Source: Blepharisma stoltei
Taxonomy: Eukaryota; Ciliophora; Heterotrichea; Heterotrichida; Blepharismidae
Direction: 5' to 3'
Assembly (NCBI GenBank): GCA_914767885.1
Contig: CAJZBQ010000014.1
Coordinates: 986,699-1,050,698, forward strand
DNA: 64,000 bases
The notes beneath the pieces are model-generated. The model did no database searches, was not told the DNA's origin, and saw nothing but the letters and a program-made list of their open reading frames with translations. Every line of letters begins with the position of its first letter. Within the stretch, counting starts at the first letter, position 1. A program made the position numbers and the translations under genes. Below, piece by piece: positions 42,747-53,700 of the stretch.

Positions 42747-43403
42747 TTATGAAAAATTGTAATACTGTATGTTTCCTCCACAAGGTACTTCGATTTCCTC
42801 ATAAGCATAATGATCTTTTATTATCTCCACAGCTTTGTTGTAGATCGTCTGATTTGAGTGTCCTTGCAGCTTTTCTAAAGCGTCTAATCCTCCAAGTTCA
42901 CTAAATCTTATCGCAACAGGATTTGCTTCAGATTGATCTACTGCTTCCAGCCCTGCTGTTAATATATTATCAATAGATTTCATAGCATTCATTAGAAGCT
43001 TAGTTTCCTGGGCATCTAAAATAGCAATCAGCTTAGACAGCACACGCTCTTCTGAAAGCTTAAGCACAGTATTTGTACAATCAGATAAAGATAAATTGTA
43101 CACAACCCACAAGGCCTCATTTTTGAGATTAGAATCAGTATCCGATAGGGTATTAAATACAATATTCATGCAAGGGTGGCTTATAATTTTCAGTTTATGA
43201 TCCTGACTGCCAATAGCCAAGTTGCTCAAAATCCATAAAACTTCTTTTTTGACAACCCGGCTCCTGCTTACCAATAATGGTGCGAGTTTATTTATGATAT
43301 CTAAGCTCAATAAAAGAGCGCTGTGAGCTTCACTTCCTGCAGCAATATTTCCAACTGTTCTTAGTGCAGAATTTTGGATCTTTTTGTTGTGGTGGACTAT
43401 CCC

Positions 43404-43457
<54 letters not shown>

Positions 43458-45125
43458 TAGTCTTTAAGGTGTCTAGTGCCCACACCCCTTAATGAAAAAG
43501 GGTCAAAGCGACAACTAGTGACGTCACCAAGCCATCTTGGAATATATGTGGTCAGCCCACACCCAAGCCTTCTATGAGGCTAGTCGCCAGATAAATCGCC
43601 GCACATCTCACCCGGCGCGTTGCCGTCGCTCGTCCAGACTCAGCTCCTGCGCGTGTTGTGTTCCGCCTAAGGGTCATCCTCCCGTGGGGGATGTGCTGAG
43701 AGGTAAAACTCCGAAATCTTGAGTGCACTGAGGAGCCGTGCCTTTGGTTATCCCCAAAGTTAAACGGCTGTTGCCGTGCAGAAGTTCTCAAGAGAAAAAA
43801 CCCAACCCCATAAATAAAATGGCATTCGGTTCGAGAGAAATTGGCTCTGCCAATTTTCTCTCCCTCATGGGAATTTTATTTATGTTGTGGTGGACTATCA
43901 GCTTAAAAATTGTGTGAATTGCATTTGTGGCAAGAAACAAATCAATGTGGGGTTCTTCTCTTGTTATCGATGAAATGATAAAGCAAACCTCTTCTAAGAC
44001 TTCCTCTTGAGAATATGTAAGCATTCTTGGAATGATTCTCAAAATATCTTGGATTGCAGAAGTCGGTAGGCTTGATTTCTCCCCACATATGTTTCCCAGA
44101 ACCCAAAGCAGTGTACACAAGTGACCTATCGCGATATTTGGATTTTCTAATAGATAATTTACAAGGGCTTTTGCCACCCCATAATTTATGAGCTCATTTT
44201 TTATTTCAGCTGAGTTCCCAGCAAGGTTTCCTAATGCCCATGCACAACTTTCAATTAGATCAGCAGAAGCACTTGTATTAAATGCTTTAGCTAGAGCTGG
44301 GACAATATTTTGGTTGATTAAAATGGTTGCGATGCTAGCTGGTCCTGAAGTGATGTTTATTAAGCACCATGCGATTTCTGCTTTTAATGCCAAATCATTT
44401 TGTGATAGAAGTTTAATTAGATTCATAGTGGCCCCTGAGCGGACGAGCAGAGAAAAAGGTGTTGAGCTGCACTCTGAGAGGATCTTTCGAAGTGTTGTAA
44501 GAGCTTCAAGCAGAATTCTTGGAGTTTCAGCTGGGTGAATGTGTGAGAGTAAAATCAAAAACCTTTCACTGATGGATAACTGAGGGGACACGAGCCTTTT
44601 GTCAAATTTTATCAGTTCTTCACTAACTAGAGAACTCTCAAAAGAGAAGTTTTCGAGGCTATCTTCAGTTGGCTCAATTGCTGCGACTCTTGCGCCAACG
44701 AAAACTCTTCGTTTTTTGTTTATATGTTCGATTCTTTTGAGCTTTCTAAGTTCTACAACTGCATCATCTTTTTTCCTTACTCTCCCCCTCCATTAGCTAG
44801 CAAAACCATTGGAAAATCCCTTTTTTTTGGTAAAAATCTTGTGAGAAGCAAATAATTTTTTTGGTTTTGCCAAGTAGTCTGGCTTACCAATTAATTCTGC
44901 AAGCCAGCTAACCAAAAAAAAGCTCTTATGGACTATTCATTGTTATTTACTCCAATTTTTCGGATCGGATACTTTCAATTTCGCAAAAAAAATTATTTAT
45001 TTATTTTTTTTTTAAATCTCTTTAAAATTTTTTGCTATAACAATTGGGCGGAGAGTTAAGAATTCTTCTACATCTAATCCTTTTTGGTAGTTTTTGTTTC
45101 GAAATTCAAGTCTGTAGCTTGTCAT
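42747..45125 (-). CDS. Importin subunit alpha, two insertions
   Basis: ATG at 45125. Removing 44780-45058 and 43401-43898 gives 533 aa, the usual importin-alpha length. The N-terminus then reads YRLEFRNKNYQKGLDVEEF then LRKKDDAVVELRKLKR, the importin-beta-binding domain, which is only complete after the first removal. About ten armadillo repeats follow with the diagnostic W..N pattern (EIAWCLINITSG, SCAWALGNLAGN, LLWVLGNICGE, EVLWILSNLAIG, EALWVVYNLS) that binds nuclear-localisation signals. It carries cargo into the macro- and micronucleus. Confidence 0.93.
43401..43882 (-). mobile_element. Retroposon in importin-alpha, 16-bp target duplication, (GTAA)n tail
   Basis: Perfect 16-bp repeats TGTTGTGGTGGACTAT at 43385-43400 and 43883-43898. 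The 482-bp body is GC-rich; next to the left repeat is CCCC followed by about twelve TTAC units (43405-43455), i.e. a (GTAA)n tail on the minus strand. The other end is a strong double hairpin (CATAAATAAAAT..ATTTTATTTATG around GAGAGAAATTGGC/GCCAATTTTCTCTC). Deleting 498 nt (166 codons) restores the armadillo frame. Confidence 0.85.
44780..45055. mobile_element. 276-bp CTCCC-family IES in importin-alpha
   Basis: TTA at 44777-44779 and 45056-45058; ends CTCTCCCCCTCC and GGGCGGAGAG. Deleting 279 nt joins GLDVEEF and LRKKDDAVVEL, restoring the importin-beta-binding domain. Confidence 0.85.
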
Positions 45126-45645
45126 TAATTCCATCTGCCGCCAAATAATAAATAATTACGATTTCGCTCAATTTATCAATTTTATATTTTTATTGGGATA
45201 ATTAATATATAGACGGTATCTAAAGTTACTTGGAGCCTTACTCTCCCAAGTTAATAAAAAAATAAACAAAATATTCCTCTTGATAAAAAATTAATTTATG
45301 TAATAAGACTTTTTCATTATATTAAAATAAATAAAATAGGTGAAATCAAAAAATTTTTAATGGCATTCAAGGCAGGCTGCTAAAATTATGGAGAATTAAA
45401 ATCAATCCTTATTAATTAATACGAGTTACCATTGCAGAAGCATTGAATTATTATGCTCAAAAATAAGTTTTTTAAATCTTTGATCTCTTAAGCTTTATAA
45501 GCATATATAGGTAACCTAATAGTTGCATTTATAATAATTAAGTAATCTTTATAAATTTATTTAAAAATAGTCTCAAATAAATCAGACAGTTTCCATTCCT
45601 CCATCACTTAACATCAAATTATAAAAGCATCTTAATTTATTGTAA
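45126..45645. other. Intergenic spacer between divergent genes
   Basis: Shared upstream region of importin-alpha (minus) and the Man1/Src1-like gene (plus). AT-rich; no element or RNA gene seen. Confidence 0.45.
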
Positions 45646-47289
45646 ATGGATAAAATCAGGATTCTAACGCCTCAAAAAAGCAAAGTTTATTCAGATGGAA
45701 GTCAGAGTGCATATATCAAAAGTAGTGATAAATAATTAGGATTTGAAGCCTTCACCCCAAGCCCTAAAAAGAATCAATTGTCCCAAACTCCAGTTAAAAT
45801 ACACAATTTTAAAACAAACGAAAATACTTACACAAGACTTCCTGAAATGCACAATTACGAGTCAATAAAAGTGCCTTTGAAAAGCAAAGAGCCTATTGTT
45901 TTACCTAATCAAAATACTGGACTTTTAGAAGAAGAACTGCAAAGTATGTTTAAGACTGCAACAGATGAAATAGGCTATTTTCCTGATATAAAAACTACAC
46001 TTCTGCAGTTTTTAACCTTTTGCACTGCTATTTTAGGAATTTTTGTGCTCAGTTCTATCATTTGAGACATTATGAATGAGCAACGATATTGCAGTGAGAT
46101 TAATGAATCAGGATGCTTACCTTGCCCTCAACATAGCATATGCTCTGGAAAAAGTATGCATTGCGAGCACTCTTTTATCAAGATTCAAAATAAATGCATC
46201 GAAAACAGCAAAGAAGAAATCAAAATCCATTCAATTTTTGGCGAGATTGAAAGGTATGTTTCTGAGCATGCGAGATTAGAATACAGAGCTAGTAGATCTT
46301 GCTTTAAGATGACCCTCAAAGAATATTTTTACCTATTTCCTCAAGAATATTTTATTGAGAGAGCTACGATTAGAGAGGGTTCAAACGAGGTTTATTTCAA
46401 ACCCTATCCAGTCCACGCTCATGAGGCGTCAAGCACTAAAGCCCTCCTAACGCCCTTTTCCTTCTGGACAGCTAAAAATGATGACGTCGTCAGCCTAATG
46501 GGGAAACTCACCCGAACCTGCTGGGCCAAAAATTGTAGCACAGGACAGATTAACCCCTGCTAGCGCTCATAGTATGAAGGACCCGTCCAATACCTCCCAT
46601 GGAGCTATCTCTGCCATTTACAGGCAGCATAATGCTCCTCCAGAAGTGTCCGATTTTTGTAGACCTTCCATTGGGTCGAGGGGAGGCCCAGTCAGCCCAA
46701 GCCTGCGCCCACCCCTTATGCAACTCCCATGGCATTTTATTTTTTAATTCAGCCAAAATTTTGGGTTTTGCTTTCTGTTGCCCCTAGGCATGCCATGGCG
46801 GCATTTTTATATTTTATTGAAGAAAAAATAAAAGAGCTTCTTGATAAAAATGAATCATCAGTCATTGAGGTTTTTAGAGAAAATAGCATTGATTTTATTA
46901 AAGCTAAAGTGCTGAAATTCAAACTTGAAGACATTATTATCATTTTTTTGCAAGACAATAGAATATTTTTTGAAATCTTAGTCACAATAATTATATTGTC
47001 ATTTACCTTCTATAAAATTCATGCAGTAAAAGAAAAGACGAGGAGAAGTGCAAAGAAAATTTACGACCTGATTTGTAGCCAGCTAAAAAAGAACTGCGAC
47101 GGCACTAGCAACCATGGCATTCTTGAATCAAGATTAAAAAATATTTTGATTGAAAGCCTAGGGTTGAAATTATTCGAAAAGATATGGATAGTTATCCAAA
47201 AAACACAAAAGACAGACTATTATCTTATTAGCAGAAAGCGGACCTCTGAAAGAGGTGAAGATTATTTATGGCAATGGAACGACAAATAA
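45646..47289 (+). CDS. Man1/Src1-type inner nuclear membrane protein, one intron and one insertion
   Basis: ATG at 45646; intron GTGATAAATAATTAG at 45725-45739; deleting 462 nt at the ATATTTTATTGA repeats gives 388 aa. A basic N-terminus is followed by a membrane segment (FLTFCTAILGIFVLSSIIW, with UGA as Trp), a Cys-rich lumenal part (CLPCPQHSICSGKSMHCEHSFIKIQNKC in parts), a second membrane segment (FFEILVTIIILSFTFY) and a winged-helix-like C-terminus ending YLWQWND. This order is the Man1-Src1p C-terminal (MSC) domain of LEM-family inner nuclear membrane proteins, which tether chromatin. No LEM motif is obvious. Confidence 0.8.
46359..46808. mobile_element. 450-bp GC-rich insertion in Man1/Src1-like gene
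   Basis: 12-bp direct repeats ATATTTTATTGA at 46347-46358 and 46809-46820. The body is GC-rich and carries stops; deleting 462 nt joins FPQEYFIE to EKIKELLDKN. TGGCATTTTATTT and GGGTTTT near its right end resemble the end of the importin-alpha retroposon. No microsatellite tail is seen. Confidence 0.75.
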
Positions 47290-47378
47290 ATAAGTAAAAT
47301 TTGATAATATACCTAAATTAAATATTTATCAATATTACCAAAAATACACTGATTCCATTCATATATATATCTTGATCG

Positions 47379-47582
47379 TTAAAATATTTCGCAAGAAAGG
47401 CAATCTCGCTGATGTTCTTCCTCTAGCGTATTCAACTGCTTGAAGCTCTCAACTTCATAGACATCAGTTAATGTTTTGCTTTCTTGTAAGGCTTCATCTC
47501 TAAATGAGACTTTCTTCACAAGTTTAAATCTTTCAGTTTTCGAATCTGCCTTGACCAAACCAGGTCCTTTGTTTTCTTCCAT
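47379..47582 (-). CDS. Small protein with PP1-docking-like and CaaX-like motifs
   Basis: 67 aa, ATG at 47582. KKVSFRD contains the RVxF-type protein phosphatase 1 docking pattern (K-x-V-S-F), and the last four residues, CEIF, fit a CaaX prenylation box. The rest is charged and has no hydrophobic segment. The small size makes both motifs tentative, but codon use and the clean start in a short leader support a real gene. Confidence 0.5.
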   Translation of the reverse strand: MEENKGPGLVKADSKTERFKLVKKVSFRDEALQESKTLTDVYEVESFKQLNTLEEEHQRDCLSCEIF

Positions 47583-49157
47583 TTATAGGTTCTTCTTTTC
47601 AAATTATTAACTCCCCTTAACGGCATTGTTAACTTAAAGAGGGGTAATGCTTTATATTCAAATTGACAAATATTTAAAATAACAGTTTAATTTTATAAAA
47701 TTTATGTTTAAGAGTAAAACTGTTTAAATTTTAATATTGTCAGAAGAGATCTCGCGATAAAAACTATTAGTTCTATATAATTATATTAATTGCTCTTAAA
47801 GGGTTAAATTTAAAAAATAGGTTTGTTTGCTCTTAAAGGGAAAAAATAAGGAATAATACGTCTAAATGTGGTTTATGCTAGATTTAGCTATTTTAATGAT
47901 TTATTTTAAAATTGCATTGATATTAAGACTTAAAAATTGAGAGCTAAAGAGATGTTCCTGGACTTGATGCAAAAAATATCATAGTTTTGTCTGATGCTAT
48001 TTTGAAAATTAATCTATATTTTCAGAATAGCTTTTTATCTTAAAATTTTTTCTTACACCCATCCTTAAGTAGTGAGCAAAGCCCAGAGAATTATTAAAAA
48101 CTAACCACAATTTGAGATCAAAAATTACTTTAACTCCCCCCACCTAAATTAGAACAAAAAATATCGGTAAAATTTTCATTTTTTGGCAAATTATAACAAA
48201 ATTTTATAGGTGAAAATATTAATTTTATATAAACTTTAACCTAGTTAACAGAGGAATGTAAGTAGAATGCTATTTAAAGCATTAGGGGCTGAATCGATTA
48301 TTTTTAATTCATTCTCCATAAACATTAATTAAATTCAAAAATATTGTATTGTGCCTTATGCCTTTTTGGGGTCATCAGGAAAAATAATCAGGTAGTTTAT
48401 TTCCTACTTTTATTAATCGCGCAAAAAAATGACGGGGGATTTTCCCTTTGTTTTCAGGATAAAACCACAATGGGTATCTGAAAAATGTTATCGGAATAAA
48501 CCTAATTTTTCCAGAAAAAAAAACTTTTTGTTTTTTTTATTGATGATCCGCCTTTTTGAGCACATGAGTCATACTGGTGGCCATTTTCATATCCTAAACT
48601 TGGGACAATGTGAAGATGACCACCAGTATGTTCTGCCCTAAAAAACATAAGGCACAATATTTCCAATTTAAATTTTATTTTCGTAAAAAATTCTTTATAT
48701 TAAGAAATAATTTTTTTTTTAAAAAAATAAAACTAGCATAATGCCCTTTAAAATTTGGGCAGAATTTATGGCTCCAATATAAACTGGGGAGTAATGTAAA
48801 TGCAATTATTAGCGATTTTATAATGAGATAATCTAGCAAATTGCATTCAAAACTCATTTTAAAAAATAAAAATCGATTTTTATTCCATATATTTGCATAT
48901 AATTAATTTTTAATTTTCATTCCAATATAAATTTACAATTCTAAAAATTAGCATAAAACTTAATTCTCTACCATAGGGAGAGTTAGCATGTTGGAATGAA
49001 TCGGATCATTATTCAATTATTTTGCTCAAATGCTCAATTTCAGAATTAGCTCATAATATATTATAGTATGCAAGCTATTAGTATCGATAATTTTTAAATT
49101 TGTGCATTAGTTTTACAGATAAAAGTTTAAAAATAGAGTTAATTAATCTATTAATTG
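47583..49157. other. 1.6-kb gene-free region with element remnants
   Basis: Contains small CTCCC-like remnants (47606-47650, AACTCCCCTTAACGGCATTG then TTAAAGAGGGGTAA; 48133-48265, AACTCCCCCCACCTAAATTAG) and an inverted-repeat element at 48335-48665. No supported coding frame. Confidence 0.5.
48335..48665. repeat. Inverted-repeat element, ~330 bp
   Basis: Left end AATATTGTATTGTGCCTTATG and right end CATAAGGCACAATATT are inverted copies (one 5-bp TATTG duplication at the left). An internal hairpin pairs CATACTGGTGG with CCACCAGTATG. The ends differ from the CTCCC family, so it is a separate type. It is intergenic, so elimination cannot be tested. Confidence 0.6.
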
Positions 49158-50069
49158 CTATTCCTTTTTAGTTTTCAAATCCTTTAACTTAGTAGCAGAG
49201 TATAGAAGGGCCCCAGTAGCACTAAAAATAATCCCTGTTAAAAACAGGGGGGTTGGTTTTACATCAGAAAAAGCTAATAAGCCTATGAAGACTGATACAA
49301 TATCTTTTACATTGCCTGTAACTGTTGTAGCCATAGGTGAATTTTGAGTTGCGCACAAAAAGCACCCAAAGTTGTTGTTAAAAGCCATGCAACCTGCCAC
49401 AACAAGGCAGATCAGAAACTCTGAAGAGTTTAGGTAAGGATTTGACTGCAATGACACGTTCTCTTTTGTGTAGTAAATAGAAATCAAAATGAACGGAATT
49501 GACAAGATTGCAGTATAATACAGCTGTGCGAAGGCTCCATTTTTGCTGTCCTCCATCTTCATCTTCTTTGCTGAGTATAGTAGTCCTGTGTTCATCACAT
49601 TTGACGTAAGAACGATCAAGTAGCCAAGAAGGCTAGATGAATAATCATTTATTGCAGAAATAACGGCACCCAAAGAAATCATCAGGACCCCAACGGTGCT
49701 TCATTTTTCAATAGGCTTTTTGAATAAGTACAATTCTGAAATATAAACCATCACTGTTGACTGCTTTCTGAGCGAGACATACATTGGGAGGTTCACATAA
49801 GTCATCCCAATCAAGCCAAATATAATGTTTCCCATGAAGGCCAAGGTCATGATTGAGGATCTCTTCATTTGAGTGATGCTCATTTTTGGAATGTCTTTAT
49901 AGACTCCTTTTCTGCGAGCTCCTTCAATAAAAAGTATGGCGATAGAGCACTGAATTAGAAGCATTATGAAAGAACACTTGAAGTTAAAATTATTGATCAA
50001 ATACTTGTTGGAAATGTTCGTAAGCGTCGATGAAATCCCGTAATATAAGCATATTAGTAATGGCTTCAT
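49158..50069 (-). CDS. Nucleotide-sugar transporter (SLC35/drug-metabolite superfamily)
   Basis: 303 aa, ATG at 50069, with UGA as Trp at KPIEKWSTVG joining two pieces. About ten membrane helices. TYVNLPMYVSLRKQSTVMVYISELYLFKKP resembles the SLC35D/GDP-mannose transporter loop, and GNVKDIVSVFIGLLAF matches the second-half GNxKD motif that binds nucleotide. Exchanges nucleotide sugar for nucleoside monophosphate across the Golgi membrane; the specific sugar cannot be told (GDP-type GALNK is not evident). Confidence 0.85.
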
Positions 50070-50372
50070 AAGTTTTATAAAGAAGCACCATAATTAAAAT
50101 AGAAACTAAATATAGGAATGGAATTCATTATCAGAAAATATGTGGATATTTTTATTATACTAATTTCATATAATTTGAAAAGAGTGAGGTCTCTATGGTA
50201 ATAATAAATAATTATCCCTTTAAAACGATTTTGCCTTTCTGATATGAATTTATAGGTTTCTTATATATGCAAACAGGCAAATTTAAGACTTAAAAAAGAA
50301 GGACACAAATGATTTAGCGGGAAAATAATTTGAGTATATCCTTAGGATTACTATTTAAAATTCATATCATTT

Positions 50373-50714
50373 CTAGCCAAGACTGTACTTTCGAACTAAG
50401 TAAGAACAAAAATAGTAGAAAGCAACCATCGAAAGAGAGAAAACAAGGATCGTCAAAAGGCCAACGTCTCTTGGAACTTCTGGTTCTTCTTTAACTTCCA
50501 TCTCATCTTCCTTAGTGCTGCTCTCTTCAATTTCGTCAATAAAACGCTTTCGAAGACGTCTCAAAATTGAAATTTCAACAACTTGGTTTCTATTTTCTTT
50601 CAATAAAGCTTCAAAATCAGCCTTTCTTTTTGATAATTGCTCCTTTAACTCTTCAATGGTCTCTTCATCAAGATCCGCTTGAACTGCATAAGTATTACAT
50701 TTCCTTGAACTCAT
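50373..50714 (-). CDS. Tail-anchored coiled-coil protein, 113 aa
   Basis: ATG at 50714, TAG at 50373. An acidic helical part (residues ~15-75, EETIEELKEQLSKRKADFEALLK...) is followed by one C-terminal membrane segment (GLLTILVFSLSMVAFYYFCSYLV) with a short basic end, the layout of a tail-anchored ER or outer-mitochondrial protein. Divergent from the next gene with 82 bp between starts. Confidence 0.7.
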   Translation of the reverse strand: MSSRKCNTYAVQADLDEETIEELKEQLSKRKADFEALLKENRNQVVEISILRRLRKRFIDEIEESSTKEDEMEVKEEPEVPRDVGLLTILVFSLSMVAFYYFCSYLVRKYSLG

Positions 50715-50796
50715 TAAATTATTTATCCATTTACATTATGTCTGAGAAATTTTCTTCTATCTTTTTTCCGCGATCTTCGTGCTAAATAAATATTAA

Positions 50797-53700
50797 ATGT
50801 TTAATACATCAGGATATCCGTCAAGCCCTAACTCAGGCGTCCAGTCTAGCTCGCAAACTCCTAACGACTCAACTTTATATTATATGAGGGAAAACCAAAG
50901 ACTTTATCATTTGCTTTCACAGTCAGAAGGAAAGCACGAAGGCCAATTCAAACAATCCCGCCATCGGAGTAGCACCTATAGCAAGTCATCGTCTCCAGAA
51001 ACCCCGCAGAAGTCAAATTTCCTAACTCCTCCTTATAATTAGCATATTTTTTGTTTAATATTTGGGTTTTATCACAAAAATTAAAAAAGAAAATTTTATA
51101 TAGAAATTAGGGCTACCAATAAAAAGTCAAAAATTGAATTTTTTGGGCATTTATCTTATAAATAATAAATTTCTATCAACTCATATAAAGTCTACTATTT
51201 TTATTCTTTGTGCTAAAATCCTCAATAATAAGCAAAATTTGCTTACTATTGGGAGGACTAAGTTCAGCCATACCAGACGAAATGCTGGACTCTTTGATCG
51301 CTTTATCTCTGGAAAACCTCAAAAATATTCTCGGCAAATGTGGGACCATCCCGACCAACATTGCAAAAGCACTGGAAGTGATCAACAAAGCAGAATCAGC
51401 CCAAAGAAGCCTGCCTCAGAAAATAGAATATCTCTACTCTTTAGAGAACATAAAGGACAGAGCAATAAATCTTGTTGTAGATCAACATGAAGTGCAGCAT
51501 TATCTAAAAGACCTTATCTTGAACTCAGAAAGATGCGCAGTAATGCTGGAGAGGTGGTGTGGGCCAGGACTCATCACTCTGCTTAGGAAGAAAGCAGATT
51601 TACTTGAAGGTGACCTGAATAAAAGAAAGCTGCAAGACCTGTATTTCTTAGCCTCTGACTTTGAAAAGCTCAAAGAAAAATCCATTGAAAAGTTTGGGTC
51701 TTGAAACAATGAATATCCATACAAATTTATAAACGAGTCAATAGGTAAAAGTGTAGACAACCAAAAGAAAATCACTGATATTCAATGGACGATAAAGCAA
51801 AAGTGCAGCCATATGAAAAATGAGCTTGAGCTATTTAAAAAGGATTTAAATAAATTAAAAGGAAAAGTAGGATTTGAATTTTACAGTACCTTATGTGCGT
51901 TGGAAGGGAAGAGCGAAAAGTCTCCAGGTTTGTCACAGCTGAAAGGAAAGCTGCTGAAGGTTACTGTGCCACAGCTTAAAATAATGAAAAGCGAAATAGT
52001 TGACATAAGAGAACGAGTTTCGCAGTATAAAGGGTACTTCAATAAAGAAATAAACAAATTCAGCAATGAGGTTCAAGAATTAAATAGAGTTCATTCCAAT
52101 ACAAAAGAACTGATAAAAATAAAAATCGGATCTGCTGATTGTTGCGTAAAGGAGCTGAAAGAGGAGCTAGCTGGCTTGAAGGAAATCTTTTTGGAGAACC
52201 AAGAATCGTTTTTAGAGGGCATGGAATACGAAATTGAGAATGGAGCAAGCAGACTGAGATTGAAAGCAAGGCCAGCGAAGGTCAAAACAAAGGTCAGGTC
52301 AAAGAGGACACAGCCACTGAGAGTGGAAGTCAAAAATCAATTTGCTTTGATAAAGGAAGCACTAAACGACACTAAGTGCTGGGCTACTGATGAAATTCAA
52401 AAGTCCTTTGATATCACAGCTAAAAGGATCGCAAAGCTATCATTTCTCGAGAGTTTACTGCCAAAGCTGTTTAACAGCTATAGAATTTTAAAAAAAGAAT
52501 TCATGCAAATGAATGAAGCCTTAGCCAGCGATTTTTGTTTTATAGAGAGCAAGGCAAAGCAATTAGTGACTGAGAGTTCAAATAAATCAGCAGAAATTGA
52601 ATCACTAATAAAAGCTCAAAAAGAACTTTCAGCAAAGTTTAACAGCTTAGAAAGCGAGTTGAGTCTTTCTAAAGAAGATAATAGATTTCTAGAATCCAAA
52701 ATTAAAATGCTAGAAGAAAAAGCCAAGCATTTAGGAAATGAAAATGAAGAGAAAAAGTTTTTAGAAGGCTTAACTAAACAGCTAGAAAACAAGATAAGGG
52801 ATCTCGAACAAAATCTGGCTGCGGCAAATAATGAAAGGAAGATTGCTGAAAATAACCAAAGGCAAGACCAAGTAAAAATAGCGGAATTAGGAAGCCATTT
52901 GTCTTCTGAAAAGAATGAAACAGCAAGGTTGCAAGAAAAAGCAAGAGCCCTTGAATCAAAGAATAAACAGCTGGAGAATGACTTAGGACATAATAATAAA
53001 GAAAAGCAGAGCTTAGAGTCACAGAATAAATCACTTAACCAGAGGTTAAAAGATATTGAAGAAGAGGATGGCATAATCAAAGAGCAGCTTATTTCTGCAC
53101 AAAGCAAATTGCATGAGTCCCAAGAAAAAGGGAAGAGTTTGGAAAAACAATTAGCGGCCGCTAAGGAGCAACTGATTTCTGCGAATAAAAACATCCACGA
53201 ATTAGAAGGAAAAATAAAGGATTTAGAACAAAAGCTAGCAGAGGCTAAAATGGAGAACTTGCAGCTAAGCGCAAGGATAGCTCAAATAGATGAAGATGCT
53301 AAAACTTTGAAGGGTGAGTTATCCAGTACTCAAAAAGCCAAAGATAGCTTGGAGCTTCAAATAAAGCAATTAATAGAAAAAAATGAAAAGACTGAAAATG
53401 AAGCAAATGAAAGCTATCAATATTATGAACTGAAAATTGAGCAACTCAATAGTAATACTGAAGCCTTAGAAAAAAAGCTTGAAAATTCGGATGAATCAAT
53501 ACAAAAGCTACAGATAAGTAATAATGAGCTTGATATTAACTCATCCTTGGCTAATGAGCAAAAAAACATTAGTAAAATAACTATTTTTGAGAAAAAATTT
53601 AATCCCTTTATCTGTCAAGCAAAAATTTTTTAATTAAAAAATTTATTGTACAAGCTATATCCTTATATATAATTAATGACCTTATAGTTAAATGTGTAGC

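Noticed and set aside
43405-43455. TTAC tandem repeat as a CRISPR-like or independent microsatellite
   Set aside because: Units are 4 bp without spacers, and it sits at the edge of a retroposon next to the target duplication, so it is its tail.
48429-48641. 70-codon ORF
   Set aside because: It lies wholly inside the inverted-repeat element at 48335-48665 and its sequence is explained by the repeat arms.
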